NCBI GenBank assembly: GCA_002385605.1
Contig: DGDU01000058.1
Location: 3,760 to 42,120, forward strand
Origin: Christensenella sp. UBA3944
Lineage (GTDB): Bacteria; Bacillota; Clostridia; Christensenellales; DTU072
DNA length: 38,361 nt
Direction of reading: 5' to 3'
The notes beneath the pieces were generated by a model that made no database searches, was not told the origin of the DNA, and saw only the letters and a list, made by a program, of their open reading frames with translations. Positions 24,326-30,817 of the stretch are shown in pieces. Position 1 is the stretch's first letter, and each line of letters starts with the position of its first letter. A program made the translations under genes and the position numbers.

Positions 24326-25030
24326 TTACACCTGCAGGTTTTCTTTCCTTATGGCGTTTTTCAATTTATTCAAAGCGGTTTTTTCTATTCTCGATACATA
24401 CGAACGGGAAATATTTAGGATATCCGCTACCTCCTGCTGCGTCATCGTTGTGCCTCCCGAAAGCCCGAATCTGTAATTGATTATGTTTTGCTCCCTTTCG
24501 TTCAGGTATTTGCCTACGATTTTTCTCAGGCTGTCGCGAAGCAGCTCGCACTCCATTTTGCTGTACACGCTTTCTTCATCCACCGAAAGAAGGTCGATAA
24601 GCATCATCTCGTTTCCGTCTTTATCCATACCGATGGTTTCAAAAATAGAGATATTGCCCTGACGCTTTTTGTAGCTTCTCATGGCCATAAGGATTTCGTT
24701 CTCTATGCACTTGCTGGCGTAGGTTGCAAGCTGGGTGTTTTTGTCGGGCTGAAATGAAGTAATGGCTTTTATAAGGCCGTATGTCCCTACCGAAATAAGC
24801 TCGTCCTGGTCCGGGTAATTTGTATATTTTTTTGCTATGTAGGCGACAAGCCTCAGGTTGTATTTTATGAGGGTGTCACGGGCGGAAATGTCGCCCTCTT
24901 CACGGTATTTTTTTATGTATTCCTTTTCTTTCTCTGGCGAAAGAGGGTGCGGGAAAGAATTGCTGTTGTCGAGCTTTGAGGCAAACAGCAAGATATTTGA
25001 CAGTACGGCAAAAAACCCCTCTAATAAAAT
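24326..25030 (-). CDS. sigK: RNA polymerase sporulation sigma factor SigK with pro-sequence; ATT start codon
   Basis: 234 residues if begun at ATT 25030 (Bacillus: 241). Sigma-70 regions 2 and 4 are intact: NLRLVAYIAKKYTNYPDQDELISVGTYGLIKA, ATYASKCIENEILMAMRSYKK and a C-terminal helix-turn-helix with TMTQQEVADILNISRSYVSRIEK. Upstream of the FPHPLS block the frame continues through a hydrophobic stretch, EGFFAVLSNILLFASKLD, which is the SigK pro-sequence cleaved by SpoIVFB. The first conventional start, TTG at 24991, would cut that stretch in half and has no ribosome site. GGAGGTG at 25041-25035 is 6 bases from ATT at 25030, and a SigE promoter lies just beyond. So I place the start at ATT. 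SigK drives late mother-cell genes. Confidence 0.9.
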   Translation of the reverse strand: MLLEGFFAVLSNILLFASKLDNSNSFPHPLSPEKEKEYIKKYREEGDISARDTLIKYNLRLVAYIAKKYTNYPDQDELISVGTYGLIKAITSFQPDKNTQLATYASKCIENEILMAMRSYKKRQGNISIFETIGMDKDGNEMMLIDLLSVDEESVYSKMECELLRDSLRKIVGKYLNEREQNIINYRFGLSGGTTMTQQEVADILNISRSYVSRIEKTALNKLKNAIRKENLQV

Positions 25031-25051
25031 AAGGCACCTCCGTGTCTAACT

Positions 25052-25080
25052 ATTATATGAGGGAAGAAGGCGAAAATTGC
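25052..25080 (-). promoter_or_regulatory. sigma-E promoter of sigK
   Basis: Minus strand: GCAATTT (25080-25074, 5 of 7 to KMATATT), 14 bases, CATATAAT (25059-25052, 8 of 8 to CATAYAHT). Transcription should start at about 25045, just before the GGAGGTG site. In Bacillus sigK is transcribed by sigma-E with SpoIIID; I did not find a clear SpoIIID site. Confidence 0.65.
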
Positions 25081-25089
25081 AATAATATG

Positions 25090-25923
25090 TCAATTAAAGT
25101 CGGGGGTAACGGTTATCGGTTCGGAGTTAAGATAGTAAAGCGGGGATTTTTGCGGGAACGCAAAGGAAAGGCTGTAGGCAAAAAGCAGCTGTTTTTCTAC
25201 CCCCGCGCGGCGGTTGTAAGAAAAGTCGCCATATTTGGGATCACCAACAATCGGGTAACCTAAATGGGCAAGATGGGCTCTAATTTGATGGGTTTTACCC
25301 GTAATGAGTTCGACCTCAATAAGGGTTGTGCCGCTTTCTTTATCGAAGCTTACGGGCCTCACACCTGTAAAAATCCGAGAAGCGCCTTCTGTGTTTTCGT
25401 CCGAAACCCTGACAAGCCCCAAAGCTTCGTCTTTTGTGAGATAGGCGGTAAGAACCCCCTCTTTTTCAAACCGCCCCACCACCCTGGCGAGGTATTTTTT
25501 TCGGATATAGTTTTGTTTGAAGGCGCTCTTTATCGCGGCATGGGCGGGCGGGCTCAAGGCAAAAATAAGTAGCCCCGCCGTGTTGGTGTCCAGCCTGTGG
25601 CATACCTCGGCGCCGAAATATTTTTCGCTTACCTTGCGAGCGAACTCCTCGGTGGCAATGCCCCGAGGCTTTACAAAAACGGCGATATCGGGAGTTTGGA
25701 GGGCAAGCTCGATATTGACCATCCGCAGCCTCTTTTGGTCGGCGTAAACCTCTATTTTGTCGCCAAATAAAAGCGGGGTATCCTTGGATACCCTCTTGCC
25801 GTTTATTTTTATATCCTTTTTGCGCAGAAGTTCCATAAGGTAGCCTCTGCCGAGTTCGGGAAAAACCTTGCCTAAATACTTTACAAGTTTTTCGCCTTCG
25901 CCGTTATATGTGAACTCTCTCAT
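25090..25923 (-). CDS. RluA-family 23S/tRNA pseudouridine synthase
   Basis: 277 residues. An N-terminal S4-like RNA-binding domain (GRGYLMELLRKKDIKINGKRVSKDTPLLFGDKIEVY) precedes the catalytic domain with VCHRLDTNTAGLLIFA (catalytic Asp in HRLD.NT), then LITGKTHQIRAHLAHLGYPIVGDPKYG. It isomerises one or more uridines in rRNA or tRNA; which site is not visible. Its ATG at 25923 overlaps the nrdR stop as TAATG with no separate ribosome site, so it is coupled to nrdR. The next gene, sigK, has its own promoter 10 bases after this stop. Confidence 0.93.
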   Translation of the reverse strand: MREFTYNGEGEKLVKYLGKVFPELGRGYLMELLRKKDIKINGKRVSKDTPLLFGDKIEVYADQKRLRMVNIELALQTPDIAVFVKPRGIATEEFARKVSEKYFGAEVCHRLDTNTAGLLIFALSPPAHAAIKSAFKQNYIRKKYLARVVGRFEKEGVLTAYLTKDEALGLVRVSDENTEGASRIFTGVRPVSFDKESGTTLIEVELITGKTHQIRAHLAHLGYPIVGDPKYGDFSYNRRAGVEKQLLFAYSLSFAFPQKSPLYYLNSEPITVTPDFN

Positions 25924-26387
25924 TATTCGTCTTTTTTGTTGCCTATGAGGCGCTCGATTTCCTCTTTGAGGGTGTTTATATCCTTAAACTGCCTGTGCAC
26001 CGAGGCAAAGCGCACATAGGCGACATCGTCCAGAGTTTTTAGGCCGTCCATCACCATTTCACCAATCTTTTTGGAACTTATCTCCTGCGCAAGGCTGTTG
26101 TTAACCTGCTTTTCTATATCGGCCACTAGCTTGTCTACCTTGGCGATGGGCACCGGGCGCTTTTCGCAGGCCTTAAGGATGCCGTTTTTGATTTTGGCGG
26201 GGTCGAATATCTGCCTGTTGCCGTTGGATTTTACCACGAGAATGGGCGTGTACTCTATTTTTTCGTATGTAGTGTAGCGTTTTAGACAAGAAATGCACTC
26301 CCGCCTTCTGCGAATCGATGTCCCGTCTTCGTTTAGCCTGGAATCTATAACCTTACTGTCGATACTGCCGCAAAACGGACACTTCAT
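25923..26387 (-). CDS. nrdR: transcriptional repressor NrdR
   Basis: 154 residues, full length. The N-terminus is the zinc ribbon (MKCPFCGS...DSRLNEDGTSIRRRRECISCLKRYTTYEKIE) with two Cys pairs, followed by the ATP-cone (VVKSNGNRQIFDPAKIKNGILKACEKRPV) and an acidic C-terminus. NrdR binds ATP/dATP and represses ribonucleotide reductase genes. The ATG at 26387 has AGAGGT upstream. No ribonucleotide reductase gene and no NrdR box are in view. It lies after ylmC and is coupled to the pseudouridine synthase. Confidence 0.97.
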   Translation of the reverse strand: MKCPFCGSIDSKVIDSRLNEDGTSIRRRRECISCLKRYTTYEKIEYTPILVVKSNGNRQIFDPAKIKNGILKACEKRPVPIAKVDKLVADIEKQVNNSLAQEISSKKIGEMVMDGLKTLDDVAYVRFASVHRQFKDINTLKEEIERLIGNKKDE

Positions 26388-26458
26388 AGCCTACCTCTTT
26401 GGTTAGTTTATATAGATTATATACTATTTTCGCCCGAAAGTAAACAAAATTAGACTAT

Positions 26459-26734
26459 TTAACAATTGTTGCAGGGCATAGGGGGCATGCCGGATTGCAG
26501 ATCGACCAAAATTACATCGTCGCCTATGCGTACGACATTCTGCCAGGGTATAAATATGCCGTCGCAGCCTTTAAGGCTTTTGAAAAACTTGGTGTCGCCG
26601 GGCGCGATAAGCCCGACTACCTTTCCGCCGCAATGCACGCAAATATCTATGATTCGCCCCAGCTGCTTGCCGTCGCATATGTTTACGACCATCTTTTCGC
26701 GCAGTTCGCAAAAGGTATAATCTATGCCGTTCAT
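26459..26734 (-). CDS. ylmC: YlmC/YmxH family sporulation protein (PRC-barrel)
   Basis: 91 residues with one PRC-barrel: FCELREKMVVNICDGKQLGRIIDICVHCGGKVVGLIAPG...FIPWQNVVRIGDDVILVDL, ending in CNNC. Family members are made during sporulation and have no proven function. The short C-terminal tail (SGMPPMPCNNC) with Cys-Xaa2-Cys is unusual to my eye. The only ribosome site, GGGGA, lies in the descending arm of the sigG terminator hairpin and the T-run runs straight into the ATG, so expression should depend on that hairpin. It is followed by 71 bases before nrdR. Confidence 0.85.
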   Translation of the reverse strand: MNGIDYTFCELREKMVVNICDGKQLGRIIDICVHCGGKVVGLIAPGDTKFFKSLKGCDGIFIPWQNVVRIGDDVILVDLQSGMPPMPCNNC

Positions 26735-26780
26735 AAAAAAAATCCCCTGCTATCCATTTTATGGCAGCGAGGGGATTTTT
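26735..26780 (-). terminator. terminator-like hairpin after sigG that contains the ylmC ribosome site
   Basis: Minus strand: AAATCCCC (26778-26771), an inner stem with CTGC pairing GCAG and a short loop, GGGGATTT (26747-26740), then eight T. The T-run ends at the ylmC ATG (26734). GGGGA is both stem and the only Shine-Dalgarno. Confidence 0.75.
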
Positions 26781-26783
26781 AGA

Positions 26784-27551
26784 CTAGAAGGCTTCTTTGA
26801 GCCGCCCTATGGCGTTTTTCTCAAGCCTGCTAACCTGTGCCTGGGACATCTGTAACGAGGCGGCAATCTCGGTTTGCGTCTTGCCCATAAAGTACCTGTA
26901 AATGATTACAAGCCTTTCGCGCTCGGGCAAAGCCTTGATGCCTTCTCTTAATGTCAGCCTGTCTACATAGTCGATATCCGTTCCCCTGTCTTTAATCTGG
27001 TCCAGAACAAGCATTCCGTCGTCCGAATCCGAAAAAACCGGGTCGTAAATCGAGAGCGGCTCGGCAATGGCGTCCAGCGCCGAAACCACATCCCGATACG
27101 GCACATCGATTTCGGCCGCAATCTCCGCGAGACTGACTTCTTTGACCTTTACTCTTTCCAATCGGTCTCTGGCTTGTACTGCCCGATAAGCAATGTCCCT
27201 GAGATTGCGCCCTACTTTCATAGCCGTACCTTCGCGCACATAACGGCGGATTTCTCCCAAAATCATGGGAACGGCGTAAGTCGAGAATCTGACATTCAGG
27301 CTGATGTCAAAGTTGTCCACCGCTTTCATTAGCCCCAACATACCTACCTGGAAAAGATCGTCGGCGCACTCCTTCGATTTTCCGAACCGCTGTACCATAC
27401 TCAGTACAAGGCGCGCGTTCGCCATAAGGAAAGTCTCTCTTAAATCACTCCTGCCGGACTTAATTTGCCGGATCATCTCTTCGGACTCCTTAGCGGTTAA
27501 CTTGGGCAGAGTTGAGGTAGAAATACCAGTAATGGTAACCTTATTGGACAT
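26784..27551 (-). CDS. sigG: RNA polymerase sporulation sigma factor SigG
   Basis: 255 residues from the ATG at 27551, chosen because GGGAGATAGT lies just upstream; the ATG at 27566 has no such site. The N-terminus NKVTITGISTSTLPKLTAKE is the SigG-type motif that is bound by its anti-sigma partner. Region 2 is FLMANARLVLSMVQRFGKSKECADDLFQVGMLGLMKAVDNFD...FSTYAVPMILGEIRRYVRE and region 4 ends TQTEIAASLQMSQAQVSRLEK. SigG drives the late forespore programme, including spoVA. A SigF/SigG-type promoter lies at 27571-27599. The gene follows the MGMT-family gene by 86 bases and sigE by about 500. Confidence 0.96.
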   Translation of the reverse strand: MSNKVTITGISTSTLPKLTAKESEEMIRQIKSGRSDLRETFLMANARLVLSMVQRFGKSKECADDLFQVGMLGLMKAVDNFDISLNVRFSTYAVPMILGEIRRYVREGTAMKVGRNLRDIAYRAVQARDRLERVKVKEVSLAEIAAEIDVPYRDVVSALDAIAEPLSIYDPVFSDSDDGMLVLDQIKDRGTDIDYVDRLTLREGIKALPERERLVIIYRYFMGKTQTEIAASLQMSQAQVSRLEKNAIGRLKEAF

Positions 27552-27570
27552 ACTATCTCCCGGCATAGAG

Positions 27571-27599
27571 AAGTATGTTCCCGTAAAAAATAGTTATAC
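27571..27599 (-). promoter_or_regulatory. sigma-F/sigma-G promoter of sigG
   Basis: Minus strand: GTATA (27599-27595), 17 bases, CATACTT (27577-27571), 6 of 7 to the CATWHTA -10 shared by SigF and SigG. sigG is known to be read by SigF and then by itself. Confidence 0.6.
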
Positions 27600-27636
27600 G
27601 CCAACGGGGCTATTATATAAAAAGAGAAAATCTGGC

Positions 27637-27939
27637 TTAGCGCAGGAGATATATATCTAAATCCACCCTTCCGTCGTCGGATACCTCTATCCCTTCGGCC
27701 CTCAGAAGTTCTATCTGAGCCTCTCCGCCACCGAAAGCAAAGCATCTCGCGACATATCCTAACCTGTTTACCACCCTGTGGCATGGGATTTCTATGGGTT
27801 TTGGGTTATGGTGAAGCGCCATGCCGACGGCTCGCGACGCCCTTGGCGCGCCGCACATTGCCGCGATCTGCCCGTATGTCGCTACCTTTCCTTTGGGGAT
27901 TTCGCTTACAGCTTTATATACCGATTCGAAAAAATTCAT
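27637..27939 (-). CDS. small MGMT-family (O6-alkylguanine-DNA alkyltransferase-like) protein
   Basis: 100 residues from the ATG at 27939 (AAGGAA 7 bases upstream). It is only the C-terminal DNA-binding and active-site domain: FESVYKAVSEIPKGKVATYGQIAAMCGAPRASRAVGMALHHNP, then the active site IPCHRVVNRLG. The acceptor Cys of PCHRV is kept, unlike alkyltransferase-like proteins that replace it by Trp or Ala, so it could be a true repair protein or a binding protein that keeps Cys. The N-terminal domain of full Ogt/Ada proteins is absent. An extension of the frame to 28038 crosses a palindromic repeat and is not real. It lies between sigE and sigG. Confidence 0.88.
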   Translation of the reverse strand: MNFFESVYKAVSEIPKGKVATYGQIAAMCGAPRASRAVGMALHHNPKPIEIPCHRVVNRLGYVARCFAFGGGEAQIELLRAEGIEVSDDGRVDLDIYLLR

Positions 27940-27985
27940 TGTGTTTCCTTGGTGCTTTTTTATTATTCTACCACAAAAATATAAA

Positions 27986-28015
27986 GGCGGCCTGTGGTAA
28001 TACCACAGAACCGCC
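27986..28015. repeat. palindrome copy 1 inside a terminator-like hairpin after sigE
   Basis: The 17-bp palindrome CTGTGGTA-A-TACCACAG is at 27992-28008, flanked by GGCGG (27986-27990) and CCGCC (28011-28015), giving a long hairpin. On the minus strand it is followed by TTTATATTTTTG, so it can end the sigE transcript. A -10-like TAGAAT (27970-27965) for the MGMT gene lies just past it, so the palindrome would also cover that promoter's -35 region. Confidence 0.7.
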
Positions 28016-28042
28016 AGATTTTCATATTCGATTTTCAACTCT

Positions 28043-28059
28043 CTGTGGTAATACCACAG
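28043..28059. repeat. palindrome copy 2
   Basis: The same 17 bases as copy 1, CTGTGGTA-A-TACCACAG, starting exactly 51 bp from it and 7 bases beyond the sigE stop. It lacks the GGCGG/CCGCC flanks and a T-run. Two identical copies suggest an operator pair or a repeated element. Confidence 0.75.
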
Positions 28060-28065
28060 CCTCGG

Positions 28066-28791
28066 TTAATTTTCGCTCATTGTCTTTTCTATAAATTCCT
28101 CTCTCAATTTGTCCACGATCTTTTTCTCCAGCCTGCTTATGTAGGATTGAGAGATATTCATCATATCCGCTATCTCTTTTTGGGTCTTTTCCTGCGCGCC
28201 GTATAGCCCGTACCTCATGCAGATTATTGCGCGGTCACGGGCATTCAGGCGGGAAAACAGCTCTTTAAGCGTCGATTTTTCAACATTTGTTTCCATGTCC
28301 TTATAAATCTGGTCGCTGTCTGTGCCGAGAATGTCCGACAGTAAGAGCTTGTTGCCCTCCCAGTCTACATTAAGCGGTTCATCGAGGCTCATCTCGTAGC
28401 GGGTCTTTACCATCTTACGCAGGAACATAAGTATTTCGTTCTCTATGCACCTGCTGGCGTAGGTTGCAAGCTTAATTTTTTTGTCCGAATTGTAGCTTTT
28501 TACCGCCTTTATAAGCCCAAGTGTGCCGACCGATATAAGCTCCTCCATATCGATGCCCGTATTGTCAAACCGCTTCGCAATGTACACTACAAGCCTTAAA
28601 TTGTGCTCTATCAGGGTATTGCGCGCGCACATATCCCCGTTTTCGTTTAATGCTATCATCTCGCGCTCCTCGTCGGGCGAAAGCGGAGTGGGCAACGCGA
28701 CTATGTAATCTACCGATTCGTCTTTGTTTTTTCTAAAACGCCCAAAAAACAGCTTTAAAGCCGCTATAAACCTCTTGATAAATTTATTCAT
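28066..28791 (-). CDS. sigE: RNA polymerase sporulation sigma factor SigE (pro-SigE)
   Basis: 241 residues from the ATG at 28791 (GGGAGGAG 4-5 bases upstream). The first 29 or so residues, MNKFIKRFIAALKLFFGRF and on, are the amphipathic membrane-binding pro-sequence removed by SpoIIGA. The mature part has DYIVALPTPLSPDEE, region 2 NLRLVVYIAKRFDNTGIDMEELISVGTLGLIKAVKSYN and region 4 ending TQKEIADMMNISQSYISRLEKK. SigE is the first mother-cell sigma factor and should act on the spoIIIA and sigK promoters in this window. The start overlaps the spoIIGA stop by 8 bases. Confidence 0.97.
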   Translation of the reverse strand: MNKFIKRFIAALKLFFGRFRKNKDESVDYIVALPTPLSPDEEREMIALNENGDMCARNTLIEHNLRLVVYIAKRFDNTGIDMEELISVGTLGLIKAVKSYNSDKKIKLATYASRCIENEILMFLRKMVKTRYEMSLDEPLNVDWEGNKLLLSDILGTDSDQIYKDMETNVEKSTLKELFSRLNARDRAIICMRYGLYGAQEKTQKEIADMMNISQSYISRLEKKIVDKLREEFIEKTMSEN

Positions 28792-29551
28792 TTTCTCCTC
28801 CCATATCCCTATGCAAAATAATCTGATAATCCTTCGAGTTGAGGCTGTCCGAAACCACAGCCTGCGCGTGGTATATTTTATGCGCACCGTTCTCGTAATA
28901 TATCTTAAGTTTGGTATTTACCAGCTTCATAAGCTTTACCCCCGCAACCGTGTTTACCGCTATCTCTCCGGCGGGCTCTAATGCAAGGCTTTCGGCAAGG
29001 CGGGAGCTTATAACTACCGCCGGGTTGTTGTCCGAGCCCACAAGTTTGTTTCCGCTGTCGTAGTAGCCTACTGCTGATGCGGTTGTGCCGTCGTTTTTTT
29101 CTATCTCGACCTTGTACTCGAACGCCGCGCTTTTTTTGCGCTTATATATGTAACTTATCATAAGCCTGATAGCCCCTACCGAAAGCACGACGCCCCCGCA
29201 TACGGCAAAGGGAAGAAGCGTTTCGTCGCTTAAATAGTCGGATAGAAGCAGGCTTGCCCCCGCGAAAACAAAGCTTATAAGATAAAACAGCACTCCCGTT
29301 ATCGCAAGTTCCTTTATGGTGAAAGTTTTTTTAAGGCATAATACCATCGCGAGGGAAAGAAGGATTTTTATTATTAATTTGTATTCCTCAATAAACGGGT
29401 AAGCCGCGGCGAAGGCGGCGCCCAATACGCTGGCAATAAGTATCCTGCCCACGCTTTGCTCTGCCTTCTGCGAAAGAAGGGTAAGGTGGCAGATAAGATA
29501 GTTTATCGCCAGGTTATTAAGAAAAACATACTCAATGTATACCGTTTTCAT
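28784..29551 (-). CDS. spoIIGA: sporulation sigma-E factor-processing peptidase
   Basis: 255 residues, about 50 shorter than in Bacillus. The N-half has five transmembrane helices (MKTVYIEYVFLNNLAINYLICHLTLL onwards). The C-half is an aspartic-protease-like domain with YYDSGNKLVGSDNNPAVVISS, where the Asp of DSGN is the expected catalytic residue, and HAQAVVSDSLNSKDYQIILHRDM. It cleaves pro-SigE at the septum after SpoIIR signals from the forespore. It lies beside ftsZ, the usual place. I see no Shine-Dalgarno before the ATG at 29551; the ftsZ terminator lies 16 bases upstream. Confidence 0.93.
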   Translation of the reverse strand: MKTVYIEYVFLNNLAINYLICHLTLLSQKAEQSVGRILIASVLGAAFAAAYPFIEEYKLIIKILLSLAMVLCLKKTFTIKELAITGVLFYLISFVFAGASLLLSDYLSDETLLPFAVCGGVVLSVGAIRLMISYIYKRKKSAAFEYKVEIEKNDGTTASAVGYYDSGNKLVGSDNNPAVVISSRLAESLALEPAGEIAVNTVAGVKLMKLVNTKLKIYYENGAHKIYHAQAVVSDSLNSKDYQIILHRDMGGENE

Positions 29552-29566
29552 TAATTCCGAATAAAA

Positions 29567-29597
29567 AAAGACAAGCCGCCTTAAGCAACTTGTCTTT
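29567..29597 (-). terminator. Rho-independent terminator downstream of ftsZ
   Basis: Minus strand: AAAGACAAG (29597-29589), 13-base loop, CTTGTCTTT (29575-29567), with the T-run continuing for seven T in all. It separates ftsAZ from spoIIGA-sigE. A weak TTGCTT-N17-TTTATT (29588-29560) overlaps it and could be a promoter for spoIIGA. Confidence 0.8.
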
Positions 29598-29620
29598 GGT
29601 CGTTATTGATTAAATTCAGA

Positions 29621-30817
29621 TTACTTTCTTGCCTTTTCCTGCAGCTTAAGAAGGAAAGGCGGCAGGCTGCGCCCCGCTCCTACATCCATTCTGGGGGACT
29701 GGATGCCGTCCCTTGCTTCAGAAACGGGAGGAGGGGTGGGCTCTTTGGGCTTGACAGCCGCTGCGACTTCCTCTTCCTCGGGAATAAGCCCGTACATCCT
29801 GCTTAGCTTTTCGGTGTTCTGCTCGCCGAAGATGGGGCGGTTCATCATGGGGTTGTATCTTCCCCTGTCGTTTTTGGCGCTGAAGCCGGTGGCGATTACG
29901 GTGATTTGAACTTCGTCTTTTAGTTTTTCGTCGAAGCCCATGCCGAATATGATATTGGCGTTGCTGTCGACAACTTCCTTAATAAGCCCGACAGCCTCGT
30001 TTACCTCGTCTATCGTGAGGTTCTGGTCTCCCGTCACATAAACGATTATGCCGGAGGCGCCCGCTATATTTGTTTCGAGGAGGGGGCTCTGCACGGCCTG
30101 CCTTACGGCATCAAGGGTGCGGTTGTCGCCCTTGCCGCGGCCGATGCCGATATGGGCGTTGCCCTTTTGTTTCATTATCGTGCGGATGTCGGCAAAGTCA
30201 AGGTTTATAAGCGAGGGGGTGGTGATTATGTCGGATATGCCCTGTATGCCCTGCCTTAATACCTCGTCGGCTATCTGGAATGCCTTAACAAATGGCGTGC
30301 CCTTGGGCACAAACATGCTTATTTTCTCGTTGGGTATGACGATAAGGGTATCGACATTTTCTTTCAGTTTTTCGATGCCCTCGATGGCGTTTTCCATCCT
30401 CTTCTTGCCCTCAAACCTCTCGAAAGGCTTGGTGACTACGGCTACGGTAAGTATGCCCAACTCTTTGGCGAGCGCAGCAATAACGGGAGCCGCGCCCGTG
30501 CCCGTGCCACCGCCCATACCCGCGGTTATAAACAAAAGGTCGGCGTCCTCTATATGGCGGCGGATTTCTTCTATCGATTCCTCTGCTGCCCTTTTGCCGA
30601 TCTCGGGGTCGGAGCCCGCCCCCAATCCTTTGGTTATGCTTGCGCCAAGCTGAATTTTTATGGGCGCCGGCGACATATTGAGAGCCTGCATATCCGTATT
30701 GGCGGCAATAAAGGTGGCGGATTTTATGCCGACGCAAATCATACGGTTGATAGCGTTATTTCCTCCCCCGCCTACGCCTATTACTTTAATATTGGCTACT
30801 CCCGCGGTATTTGGCAT
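29621..30817 (-). CDS. ftsZ: cell division protein FtsZ
   Basis: 398 residues. The GTP-binding signature GGGTGTG is at 102-108 after AGMG, with GVGGGGNNAINRM at 14-26 and the T7 loop SLINLDFADIRTIM near 210. The C-terminal linker is about 60-70 residues and Pro/Glu-rich, and the end, RSLPPFLLKLQEKARK, is the conserved partner-binding peptide in a longer, more basic form than the usual DIP.FLR.R. It polymerises into the Z-ring. The start has AGGAGGAATAA upstream. It overlaps ftsA's stop by one base and has its own terminator. Confidence 0.98.
   Translation of the reverse strand: MPNTAGVANIKVIGVGGGGNNAINRMICVGIKSATFIAANTDMQALNMSPAPIKIQLGASITKGLGAGSDPEIGKRAAEESIEEIRRHIEDADLLFITAGMGGGTGTGAAPVIAALAKELGILTVAVVTKPFERFEGKKRMENAIEGIEKLKENVDTLIVIPNEKISMFVPKGTPFVKAFQIADEVLRQGIQGISDIITTPSLINLDFADIRTIMKQKGNAHIGIGRGKGDNRTLDAVRQAVQSPLLETNIAGASGIIVYVTGDQNLTIDEVNEAVGLIKEVVDSNANIIFGMGFDEKLKDEVQITVIATGFSAKNDRGRYNPMMNRPIFGEQNTEKLSRMYGLIPEEEEVAAAVKPKEPTPPPVSEARDGIQSPRMDVGAGRSLPPFLLKLQEKARK

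Noticed and set aside
24326..25030. sigK interrupted by a skin-like element or frameshift
   Set aside because: Regions 2 and 4 and the pro-sequence are in one unbroken frame.
25031..25050. Conventional start for sigK further upstream
   Set aside because: The same frame runs on through CTT, TGC, AGG and CGG with no ATG, GTG or TTG, and it would pass the ribosome site and the predicted transcription start.
27940..28038. N-terminal extension of the MGMT-family protein
   Set aside because: It would run across the palindrome and the sigE terminator; the ATG at 27939 has a ribosome site and matches the domain start.
27986..28059. CRISPR array
   Set aside because: Only two copies of a short palindrome, no further repeat and no cas gene.
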